From Kiloniellaceae bacterium (lineage in GTDB: Bacteria; Pseudomonadota; Alphaproteobacteria; Kiloniellales; Kiloniellaceae), in the NCBI GenBank assembly GCA_028280915.1, contig JANQKX010000282.1, forward strand, positions 1-5,095: DNA of 5,095 nucleotides, given 5' to 3'. Below, piece after piece: positions 1 to 5,095 of this stretch (position 1 is its first letter; every line of letters begins with the position of its first letter). Below the pieces are notes generated by a model, which did not search any database, was not told where the DNA came from, and worked only from the letters and a program-made list of their open reading frames with translations. Position numbers and translations under genes: made by a program.

Positions 1-350
1 CCACAGGCCCGCAGCATGAAGCCGGAAACCTGGGTCGGCAGCTCGTGGAAACTGAAGAGCGCATAGGCCAGGGCCACGCCCAAAATGGCCAAGGAGCACA
101 TGCGCGCCCGGCCCATCCAGAGGGCGAGGCGCGGGATCACGAAGGCCATGGCGATGGAAGTGAGGGCACCCAAGAGGTAAAGCTGGCTGACCCCTTCGTC
201 ACTGCCTAGAATCTCGAGGGTTTGGATGGGCAGGGCGGCGGTAACGAAGGCCCGTCCCATGGATTCCAGACCGAACAAAATGGCAAAGGCGCCGGCCCCC
301 GGCGATGCGGATTGAGTTGCAACCGCCTGAACCACCTTAGATTTTCTCAC
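1..350 (-). CDS. MFS transporter, N-terminal fragment (runs off the window)
   Basis: An open frame on the minus strand encodes about 116 residues with no stop and continues past position 1. After a short basic N-terminus (MRKSK) there are three hydrophobic stretches: residues ~20-43, ~54-78 (beginning VSQLYLLGAL) and ~84-100. The loop after the second ends WMGRARM, a degenerate version of the MFS motif-A loop (G-x3-D-R-x-G-R-R). This fits the first three helices of a 12-helix inner-membrane transporter. The substrate cannot be inferred. A TGA lies in frame at 353-351, so the start must be downstream of it. I chose GTG at 350-348; a second GTG at 335-333 is equally possible, and neither has a strong Shine-Dalgarno sequence. 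The gene is divergent from the Tag-like gene at 564. MFS family membership is fairly secure, the start is not. Confidence 0.75.
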   Translation of the reverse strand, partial: MRKSKVVQAVATQSASPGAGAFAILFGLESMGRAFVTAALPIQTLEILGSDEGVSQLYLLGALTSIAMAFVIPRLALWMGRARMCSLAILGVALAYALFSFHELPTQVSGFMLRAC

Positions 351-563
351 TCATGGGGCGGTCTCGGCCAGGGCGCCGGGAAAGATTTCCCAAGCCAGGA
401 TGGCCAAACCCGTCGTTCCGACTGAAGCGGACAGAACTGGTGTCACGGTGGTTTGGCGGTTGGAATTGGGCCAAAAAACAGGTTCCGATCTCTTAGACTT
501 GGGACAGTGGATTTAAAGCTGCGAAACCGTCATATTAACGACAAATAACGCAAAGAGGTAAAG
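351..563. promoter_or_regulatory. Divergent intergenic region, probable promoters for both flanking genes
   Basis: These 213 bases separate two divergently oriented genes, so promoters for both should lie here. Positions ~455-560 are visibly richer in A/T than the flanking genes. A small dyad TTGG-G-CCAA lies at 466-474, followed by a run of six A. A TATTAA hexamer at 533-538 could be a -10 element for the plus-strand gene, but no convincing -35 lies 16-18 bases before it. I find no convincing gene here. Role inferred from gene layout, not from a recognised box. Confidence 0.35.
552..558 (+). promoter_or_regulatory. Ribosome binding site supporting a TTG start
   Basis: The purine run AAAGAGG ends five bases before the TTG at 564. 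A TAA in frame at 546-548 rules out any earlier start, and the first in-frame ATG comes only at codon 29, inside the protein. The site therefore decides for the TTG start. Confidence 0.6.
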
Positions 564-1241
564 TTGAAAACAACCTTGGTTCCCTTCGCCGAGATTATTC
601 GTTCCATAGAGCCCCGCCATGGCGACCTGGCCACCCTATCGGATCGCATGCCGGTGGCGAAATCGGCCGCGGCCCTGCGCCGCCTGCCCGATGACCGCTA
701 CCTCTCCGTCATGTCCCAGCGCATCTTCCGGGCGGGCTTGAAGCACAGCATGGTGGATGCCAAGTGGCCGGCCTTCGAAGCGGCTTTTTTTGCCTTTGAT
801 CCTCACCGGGTGAGTTTCATGACTGATCAGGATTTTGACCGCTTGATGCAGGACAAGGGCATTATTCGCCATGGCGGCAAGATCAAGGCCGTACTGAAAA
901 ACGCCGGGGCTCTGCGCGAGATCTCCAAGGTCCATGGGGGCTTTGGCGCCTACCTGGCCGATTGGCCGGGCGACCGCATCGTGGAGCTTTGGGCGGCGCT
1001 GAAGAAAAACTTCAGTCAGTTGGGCGGGATCTCGGGCCCCCGGTTCTTGCGCATGGTGGGCAAGGACACTTTCATCCTGACCCCGGACGTGGCCCGCGCT
1101 CTCGTCCGGTGGGAGGTGGTGGACCGCCCGCCCGGCGGCAAAAAGGACCTGGCGGTCACGCAAGAGGCCTTTAATGCCTGGCAGGCGGAAACCGGCAAGC
1201 CCTTGGGCGAGCTCAGCATGATCTTGGCGTTGTCAGCTTGA
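564..1241 (+). CDS. Divergent DNA-3-methyladenine glycosylase I (Tag) family protein
   Basis: This 225-residue soluble protein has the Tag-family signature. Residues 57-80 (AGL, then KWPAFEAAFFAFDP) match the family's AGLSW...KR..F..AF..FDP block. Residues 98-114 (KGIIRHGGKIKAVLKNA) match its D-x-GIIR-x2-KI-x-A-x3-NA block. Tag enzymes are helix-hairpin-helix proteins that excise 3-methyladenine from DNA. Two departures stand out. By my alignment on AGL, E. coli Tag Glu38 becomes Arg53 and Trp46 becomes His61. The protein also has no cysteine, so the Cys/His zinc site of E. coli Tag is absent. Residues 153-180 (LGGISGPRFLRMVGKD, then ILTPDVARAL) resemble the hairpin region of other HhH glycosylases, with Asp175 near where a catalytic Asp would sit. 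It may be an active enzyme of altered chemistry or a non-catalytic DNA-binding relative. Family call is good, activity unproven. Starts at TTG, apparently transcribed alone. Confidence 0.75.
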   Translation: MKTTLVPFAEIIRSIEPRHGDLATLSDRMPVAKSAAALRRLPDDRYLSVMSQRIFRAGLKHSMVDAKWPAFEAAFFAFDPHRVSFMTDQDFDRLMQDKGIIRHGGKIKAVLKNAGALREISKVHGGFGAYLADWPGDRIVELWAALKKNFSQLGGISGPRFLRMVGKDTFILTPDVARALVRWEVVDRPPGGKKDLAVTQEAFNAWQAETGKPLGELSMILALSA

Positions 1242-1260
1242 GCAACGGCGGTTAAACCTG

Positions 1261-1289
1261 ATGATCATCGGATTGTCATCCGGGATCAT
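1261..1289 (+). terminator. Imperfect hairpin downstream of the Tag-like gene, possible terminator
   Basis: Twenty bases after the Tag-like stop codon, ATGATC (1261-1266) pairs with GATCAT (1284-1289). CGGAT (1269-1273) pairs with ATCCG (1278-1282). The loop is TGTC and the two stems are separated by a 2x1 internal loop. The 11 base pairs and the position suit a terminator. The following bases (TATGGATTGAATTG) are only moderately T-rich with no clean T tract, so it could instead be an mRNA-end stabiliser or an operator-like dyad. GATGATCATC at 1260-1269 is itself a perfect 10-bp palindrome. Confidence 0.4.
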
Positions 1290-1311
1290 TATGGATTGAA
1301 TTGTTGCAATC

Positions 1312-1341
1312 ATTTCCCAAGTGTGGATTTCCCAAGTGTGG
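1312..1341. repeat. Perfect 15-bp tandem repeat upstream of the patatin operon
   Basis: ATTTCCCAAGTGTGG occurs at 1312-1326 and again, identical and without spacer, at 1327-1341. It lies 65-94 bases before the patatin ATG, in the only intergenic region that can hold the operon promoter. Two equal sites 15 bp apart could be a repeated binding site for a regulator or a recent slippage duplication; the window alone cannot tell. A nearby dyad ATTG-TTG-CAAT (1300-1310) sits just before it. Confidence 0.7.
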
Positions 1342-1405
1342 CGGGAACGGCGGAACAACACGCCCCATATCCGCCGGTGATCAACGGTAAATTATCGGAA
1401 CTTAA

Positions 1406-2623
1406 ATGGCTCAGACTGCTCGGCGGACCGCACGGTCGGCAAAAAAGACTCCCGGTCAAAGCGCCCCTTCCTCCAAAAGCGCATCGTCTTCCAAAAGTGC
1501 CCCGGCCCGTGAAAAACAAGCGCCGGAAAAAGTTGCCTTGGTGCTGCAAGGCGGGGGCGCCTTGGGGGCCTATCAGGCGGGCACCTACGAGGAGCTTCAC
1601 AAGGCGCAAATCCAGCCGGATTGGATCGCGGGAATTTCAATTGGCGCCATCAACGCGGCGATCATCGCCGGCAATCCGCCCGAGGACAGGGTGGCGCGCC
1701 TGCGTACGTTTTGGCAACGGGTCTCCTCGGGATTGACCCTGCCGCCGATCTTTCCCGGCGAGCAGGCCCGCACGGCCTTCAACGAGGCCAGCGCGGCGCT
1801 GGCCGCCACCTTCGGCCTGCCCGGGTTCTTCAAGCCGCGGGTGCCGCCGGCCGTGACCTACCCGCCCGGCGCGCCCGAGGCGCTGAGCTTTTATGACACC
1901 TCGCCCTTGCGCGACACCTTGCTGGAGCTGGTGGATTTCGACCGCATCAATACCGGCGGGGTGCGCTTGAGCGTGGGCGCGGTCAACCTGCGCACGGGCA
2001 ACTTCGTCTATTTCGACAGCAAGGACCAGCCCATCACCCCCGAACACATCATGGCCAGCGGTGCCTTGCCGCCGGGCTTTCCCCCCGTTTCCATCAATGG
2101 CGAGCTCTATTGGGACGGGGGCTTGGTCTCCAACACCCCTTTGCAATACCTTTTGGACGTGGGAGAGCGGCAGGACACCTTGGTGTTCCAGATCGACGTG
2201 TTCAGCGCCCGTGGCCCCTTGCCGCGGGATCTCACCGAGGTGGCCGAACGGGAAAAGGACATTCGTTACTCCAGCCGGACCCGTTTCAACACCGACGCTT
2301 TCGAGCGGGCCCAGACCATGCGCCGCTCCATCCACCAGCTCTTGAGCAAACTGCCCGATGACGTGAAATCCGATCCCAGTTTTCGCAAGCTGGAAGAGCT
2401 CAGCTGCAACGCGGCGGTGACCATCGTGCATCTGATCCACCGGCGCAAAAACTATGAATCCCAATCCAAGGACTACGAGTTTTCCCGCGAAACCGTGCAG
2501 GAGCATTGGCAATCGGGGCGCGATGACGTGGTGCGGACCCTGCAGCACAAGGCCTGGCGCGACCGGCAGCGCCCGGCGGACGGCGTGGCCGTCTTCGACT
2601 TGACCCGGGAAGCCCTGGATTAA
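1406..2623 (+). CDS. Patatin-like phospholipase with C-terminal DUF3734
   Basis: This 405-residue protein carries the full patatin active site. The oxyanion-hole loop is GGGALGAYQAG at residues 49-59. The nucleophile elbow is GISIG at 76-80, with Ser78. The dyad Asp237 lies in YWDGGL. Patatins are Ser-Asp acyl hydrolases acting on phospholipids or other acyl esters. Residues ~285-385 (IRYSSRTRFNTD, later IVHLIHRRKNYE, SKDYEFSR, EHW) fit DUF3734, an uncharacterised extension common in proteobacterial patatins. Residues 1-42 are Lys/Ser/Ala-rich and probably disordered, with no hydrophobic core of a signal peptide, so a cytoplasmic or granule-surface location is likelier. The ATG is firm because TAA lies in frame directly before it (1403-1405); GGAA at 1397-1400 is a weak ribosome site. 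It is first in a probable operon with adc and bdhA. The Legionella homologue next to bdhA is called PatD. Substrate unknown; lipid or hydroxybutyrate esters are an inference from context. Confidence 0.9.
   Translation: MAQTARRTARSAKKTPGQSAPSSKSASSSKSAPAREKQAPEKVALVLQGGGALGAYQAGTYEELHKAQIQPDWIAGISIGAINAAIIAGNPPEDRVARLRTFWQRVSSGLTLPPIFPGEQARTAFNEASAALAATFGLPGFFKPRVPPAVTYPPGAPEALSFYDTSPLRDTLLELVDFDRINTGGVRLSVGAVNLRTGNFVYFDSKDQPITPEHIMASGALPPGFPPVSINGELYWDGGLVSNTPLQYLLDVGERQDTLVFQIDVFSARGPLPRDLTEVAEREKDIRYSSRTRFNTDAFERAQTMRRSIHQLLSKLPDDVKSDPSFRKLEELSCNAAVTIVHLIHRRKNYESQSKDYEFSRETVQEHWQSGRDDVVRTLQHKAWRDRQRPADGVAVFDLTREALD
1469..1504 (+). repeat. 18-bp imperfect direct repeat inside the patatin gene
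   Basis: Two adjacent 18-base units (1469-1486 and 1487-1504) share TC-x-TCCAAAAG-x-GC and encode SSKSAS then SSKSAP, residues 22-33. The in-frame duplication lies in the low-complexity N-terminal tail and probably changes only tail length. Confidence 0.6.
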
Positions 2624-2660
2624 CCCCAGTCCTAGACTAACATATGATCTTCATCCTGCG

Positions 2661-2667
2661 GAAAGGA
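2661..2667 (+). promoter_or_regulatory. Ribosome binding site of adc
   Basis: GAAAGGA sits seven bases before the ATG at 2675. It is the clearest Shine-Dalgarno sequence in the operon, while the patatin and bdhA genes have weak ones. No terminator hairpin is seen in the 51-base gap, which supports cotranscription with the patatin gene. Confidence 0.6.
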
Positions 2668-2674
2668 CCCAGTC

Positions 2675-3415
2675 ATGAAAATTGACGACGTTAAAAGTCA
2701 AGCCTTTGCCATGCCCTTGACCTGCCCCTCCTATCCCCGCGGGCCTTACCGTTTCGTGGACCGGGAGTTTTTGGTCATCACCTATCGCACCGATATGGAT
2801 GCCCTCAAGGCGGTGGTGCCCGAACCCCTGGAGGTGACTGAGCCCATCGTGAAGTACGAATTCATCCGCATGCCCGATTCCACCGGCTTCGGCGACTATA
2901 CGGAATCCGGTCAGGTCATCCCGGTCAGCTTCGAGGGGAAGACCGGCGGCTATGTGCATGCCATGTACCTGAACGACGATTCGCCCATTGCCGGCGGCCG
3001 GGAAATTTGGGGCTTCCCCAAGAAGCTGGCCGAGCCGGCCTTGCGGGTGGAAAAGGAGACCCTGCTGGGGACCCTGGACTGCGGATCGGTGCGGGTGGCC
3101 ACGGGCACCATGGGCTACAAACACTCTACGCTGGATTTGGAGGCGGTGGCCAAGAGCTTGGCGGCCCCCAACTACCTGCTCAAGATCGTCCCCCATGTGG
3201 ATTGCTCGCCGCGCGTTTGCGAGATTGTCGAATACTATATCGAGGATTTGACCGTCAAAGGTGCCTGGGGCGGACCGGCCAGTTTGGAGTTGGCGCACCA
3301 CGCCCTGGCCCCGGTGGCTCAGCTTCCGGTGTTGGAGGTGCTTTCGGGCACGCACATTCTCACCGACCTGACCCTGGGCCTGGGCCGGGTCGTGTTCGAC
3401 TACATGAACGACTAA
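2675..3415 (+). CDS. adc: Acetoacetate decarboxylase
   Basis: This 246-residue cytoplasmic enzyme converts acetoacetate to acetone and CO2. It matches the clostridial enzyme almost end to end in length (244 residues there) and motifs: PRGPYRF (21-27), YRTDMDAL (37-44), VVPEPLEV (47-54), YTESGQ.IPVSF (75-85), GREIWGFPKKL (108-118), LGTLDCG (131-137) and ATGTMGYKH (142-150). Catalytic residues known from Clostridium acetobutylicum are present, shifted by one: Lys116 (Schiff base, Lys115 there) and Lys117 (which lowers its pKa), Arg30, Glu62 and Glu77. An active decarboxylase is therefore likely rather than a remote superfamily member. It lies 51 bases after the patatin gene and 30 bases before bdhA, whose product makes or uses acetoacetate. 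In this setting it may drain acetoacetate from 3-hydroxybutyrate breakdown. Some bacterial Adc-like proteins act on other beta-keto acids, so the substrate is strongly suggested, not proven. Confidence 0.93.
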   Translation: MKIDDVKSQAFAMPLTCPSYPRGPYRFVDREFLVITYRTDMDALKAVVPEPLEVTEPIVKYEFIRMPDSTGFGDYTESGQVIPVSFEGKTGGYVHAMYLNDDSPIAGGREIWGFPKKLAEPALRVEKETLLGTLDCGSVRVATGTMGYKHSTLDLEAVAKSLAAPNYLLKIVPHVDCSPRVCEIVEYYIEDLTVKGAWGGPASLELAHHALAPVAQLPVLEVLSGTHILTDLTLGLGRVVFDYMND

Positions 3416-3445
3416 TTCTGGATCAAACGAGCGAGGCTGCGAGAC

Positions 3446-4228
3446 ATGATTCTAAAAGACAAAACGGCGATCGTGACCGGGGCCGCCAGCGGCATCGGCA
3501 AGAACATCGCGGAGACTTACGCCAAGGCGGGCGCCAAGGTGGCCATTGCCGACCTGAACAAGGACGCGGCCGAGGCCACGGCGCGGGAAATCGACCCGAG
3601 CGGCGCGGCGGCCATGGCCGTGGAGATGAACGTGATCGACGAGGATCAGGTCAATGCCGGCGTGGCCACCGTGGTCGAGGCCTGGGGCAGCGCGGACATC
3701 CTGGTCAGCAATGCCGGGATTCAGATCGTGCATCCCCTGCACGAGTTCCCCTACAAGGAATGGCAACGGCTGCTGTCCATCCACCTGGACGGCGCCTTTT
3801 TGACCACCAAGGCCTGCCTGCCCCATATGTACAACTCCGGCCGGGGCGGCAGCATCATCTACATGGGCTCGGTCCATTCCAAGGAGGCCTCGGTCCTGAA
3901 GGCGCCTTACGTGACCGCCAAGCACGGCCTGATCGGCCTTGCCAAGGTGGTGGCCAAGGAAGGCGCCGCCCATGGCGTGCGGGCCAACGTGATTTGCCCC
4001 GGTTTCGTGCGCACCCCCTTGGTGGATAAGCAGATCCCCGAACAGGCCGCGGAGCTGGGCATCACCGAGGACGAGGTGATCAAGAACGTCATGTTGAAGG
4101 AAACCGTGGACGGGGAGTTCACCACCACCCAGGACGTGGCGGACGCGGCCCTGTTCTTTGCCGGCTTCGGCTCCAATGCCCTAACCGGCCAGTCCTTGGT
4201 GGTCAGCCACGGCTGGTTCATGGAATAG
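3446..4228 (+). CDS. bdhA: 3-hydroxybutyrate dehydrogenase (short-chain dehydrogenase/reductase)
   Basis: This 260-residue classical SDR oxidises (R)-3-hydroxybutyrate to acetoacetate with NAD+, reversibly, in the cytoplasm. The cofactor loop is TGAASGIG (11-18), with Asp36 at the end of the second strand favouring NAD over NADP. NAG is at 89-91, and the catalytic set is Ser142, Tyr155 and Lys159 (YVTAK). Substrate-binding residues reported for Pseudomonas fragi enzyme are present: Gln93 (Gln94 there), His144, Lys152, Gln196 and Trp257. Trp187 of that enzyme is Phe187 here (CPGFVRTPLV). These residues separate it from generic SDRs and from FabG. The ATG is preceded by GCGAGG at 3431-3436, a weak and slightly distant ribosome site. 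It is last in the operon, 30 bases after adc, and its stop codon lies inside a hairpin shared with the convergent puuE gene. Role: 3-hydroxybutyrate or polyhydroxybutyrate use. Confidence in the function is high, though close SDR relatives can differ in substrate. Confidence 0.88.
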   Translation: MILKDKTAIVTGAASGIGKNIAETYAKAGAKVAIADLNKDAAEATAREIDPSGAAAMAVEMNVIDEDQVNAGVATVVEAWGSADILVSNAGIQIVHPLHEFPYKEWQRLLSIHLDGAFLTTKACLPHMYNSGRGGSIIYMGSVHSKEASVLKAPYVTAKHGLIGLAKVVAKEGAAHGVRANVICPGFVRTPLVDKQIPEQAAELGITEDEVIKNVMLKETVDGEFTTTQDVADAALFFAGFGSNALTGQSLVVSHGWFME

Positions 4229-4250
4229 GGGGCCGCTGGCCCGCCCTATT
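4224..4250. terminator. Likely bidirectional terminator between convergent genes
   Basis: AATAGGG (4224-4230) pairs with CCCTATT (4244-4250). The stem continues with GGCC (4231-4234) and GGCC (4238-4241) around a GCT loop, with a two-base bulge (CG, 4242-4243): 11 base pairs in all. It covers the bdhA stop (4226-4228) and two bases of the puuE stop (4251-4249, minus strand). On the plus strand it is followed by AGGTTCTT, only partly T-rich; on the minus strand no T tract follows. Position and stem strength favour a shared terminator. Confidence 0.6.
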
Positions 4251-5095
4251 AGGTTCTTGCCGGCGGGTGGGTGTCGATCCAATGCTGGGCGATATCCCCG
4301 CGGCGGCAGATCCAGACGCTTTCATGCCCTTGGATATGATCCAGGATCTGGTGCAGGGCGCCGATCCGGCCGGGCCGGCCGATCAGGCGTGCATGCAGGC
4401 CGATGGTCAGCATCTTGGGCTGGGTCAAGCCCTCGCCATAGAGGCAGTCGAAGCTGTCCTTGATATAGGTGACGAACTCCGCCCCCGTCTTATAGCCGAC
4501 CCCGAAGGTGAAGCGGCTATCGTTGGTATCCAGGGAGTAGGGTAGCACCAAATGGGGCTTGCCATAATCCCAGTTCCAAAAGGGCAGTTCGTCGTTGTAG
4601 CAGTCTGAATCGTACAAAAAGTCGCCCTGTTCGATGACCAGGCGGCGGGTGTTGCGGCTGGGCATGCCCGCGTAATAGCCCAGCGGGCCCGTGGGCGTGA
4701 GGCTTTTGGCTTGCGCCACGCATTTGGCGATATGGTCCCGCTCCTCGGCTTCGGGCAGGCCGTGGTGGTCGATCCAGCGCCAGCCGTGGCATTGAATGTC
4801 GAAGCTGCTGTCGCCGATGGCCTTCAGAGCCGGGGGATTGTGTTCCCCCGCCAGGCCCACAAGGTTGACGGTGGCGGGCAGGCCTCGCTCTTGAAAGGCG
4901 CGCAGGATGCGCCAAAACCCGACCCGGCTGCCGAACTCGTAGTTGGACTCCATGTTGAGGTCCCGCTCGCCCAGCCGTGCCTCGACGGTCAGTTCCGACA
5001 GGCGGGTTTCCGAGCGGTCGTCGCCGTTGCCGAGGCAGAGTTCGCCGCCTTCTTCATAATTGATGCAAAAGTTGACAGCGAGGCGCGCGCCGCTG
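4249..5095 (-). CDS. puuE: PuuE-type allantoinase, N-terminus missing (runs off the window)
   Basis: The frame stays open to the window edge. It gives 281 C-terminal residues of a family usually about 300-310 long, so only some 20-30 residues are missing. An internal ATG at 4953 is not the start: conserved sequence continues upstream of it (LAVNFCINYEEGGE at 5082-5041, then RLSEL and ERDLNMESNYEFGSR). Other landmarks are CHGWRWIDHH (4791-4762), NTRRLVIEQGDFLYDSD, LPYSLDTND, IGLHARLIGRPGR and the C-terminal HPP. PuuE allantoinase opens the allantoin ring to allantoate. It has a polysaccharide-deacetylase fold and is reported to be metal-independent; the NYEEG here in place of the deacetylase TFDDG motif agrees with that. 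The gene converges on bdhA. No other purine-degradation gene is in the window, so a related amidohydrolase or deacetylase role is not excluded. Confidence 0.85.
   Translation of the reverse strand, partial: SGARLAVNFCINYEEGGELCLGNGDDRSETRLSELTVEARLGERDLNMESNYEFGSRVGFWRILRAFQERGLPATVNLVGLAGEHNPPALKAIGDSSFDIQCHGWRWIDHHGLPEAEERDHIAKCVAQAKSLTPTGPLGYYAGMPSRNTRRLVIEQGDFLYDSDCYNDELPFWNWDYGKPHLVLPYSLDTNDSRFTFGVGYKTGAEFVTYIKDSFDCLYGEGLTQPKMLTIGLHARLIGRPGRIGALHQILDHIQGHESVWICRRGDIAQHWIDTHPPART

Noticed and set aside
222..425. 67-codon plus-strand open frame
   Set aside because: It is mostly antisense to the MFS gene, rich in Gly and Gln, and lacks a ribosome binding site.
510..538. Possible sigma70 promoter with -10 TATTAA at 533-538
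   Set aside because: The hexamers at 16-18 bp spacing (for example GATTTA) are poor matches to TTGACA, so it is not listed as a separate promoter.
636..1163. 175-codon minus-strand open frame opposite the Tag-like gene
   Set aside because: No recognisable motif, and it is antisense to a recognised family member.
1296..1736. 146-codon plus-strand open frame starting before the patatin gene
   Set aside because: It includes the tandem repeat and then overlaps the patatin coding region in another frame; its product is Arg/Pro-rich with no motif.
1637..2548. 303-codon open frame on the minus strand opposite the patatin gene
   Set aside because: It is antisense to a well-supported gene, its product is rich in Gly, His, Gln and Arg with no family motif, and such frames are expected opposite GC-rich genes.
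2628..2638. Small dyad AGTC-CTA-GACT between the patatin gene and adc
   Set aside because: Only four base pairs with no T tract, too weak to call a terminator or operator.
2651..3355. 234-codon minus-strand open frame opposite adc
   Set aside because: Shadow of a gene with a full set of catalytic residues; the product resembles no known family.
3007..4029. 340-codon plus-strand open frame overlapping adc and bdhA
   Set aside because: It runs out of frame across two confident genes and has extreme Gly/Arg composition, typical of a frame shadow.
4249..4953. Calling the allantoinase start at the ATG at 4953
   Set aside because: Conserved family sequence continues in frame upstream to the window edge, so this Met is internal.

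Overview
The window is GC-rich (about 60% by eye), with tightly packed genes and strong G/C bias at third codon positions. The proteins most resemble those of alphaproteobacteria, perhaps Rhodospirillales. That placement rests on remembered family likeness, not on a search.

Layout, left to right. (1) Positions 1-350, minus strand: the N-terminal part of a major facilitator superfamily (MFS) transporter, cut by the window edge and starting at a GTG codon. (2) Positions 351-563: a divergent intergenic region. (3) Positions 564-1241, plus strand: a 225-residue protein of the DNA-3-methyladenine glycosylase I (Tag) family. It starts at TTG and lacks the catalytic Glu and the zinc ligands of E. 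coli Tag. (4) Positions 1242-1405: intergenic, with an imperfect 11-bp-stem hairpin followed by a perfect 15-bp tandem repeat. (5) Positions 1406-4228, plus strand: a three-gene probable operon made of a patatin-like phospholipase with a C-terminal DUF3734 region, acetoacetate decarboxylase (adc) and 3-hydroxybutyrate dehydrogenase (bdhA), with gaps of 51 and 30 bases. (6) Positions 4249-5095, minus strand: the C-terminal ~281 residues of a PuuE-type allantoinase (polysaccharide-deacetylase fold), convergent with bdhA. A hairpin lies across both stop codons.

How the genes fit together. BdhA interconverts (R)-3-hydroxybutyrate and acetoacetate with NAD(H). Adc decarboxylates acetoacetate to acetone and CO2. 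The patatin could supply hydroxyacyl or fatty-acyl groups from a lipid or polyhydroxybutyrate store, but its substrate cannot be read from sequence. A pairing of bdhA with a patatin gene is known from Legionella (bdhA-patD), so the cluster is not wholly new. The fixed presence of adc and the role of DUF3734 are the less explained parts. The MFS, Tag-like and PuuE genes look like unrelated neighbours.

I see no tRNA, rRNA, CRISPR array, insertion sequence or phage gene. No clearly undescribed system is visible. The best leads are the patatin/adc/bdhA module, the catalytically atypical Tag homologue and the tandem repeat upstream of the operon.
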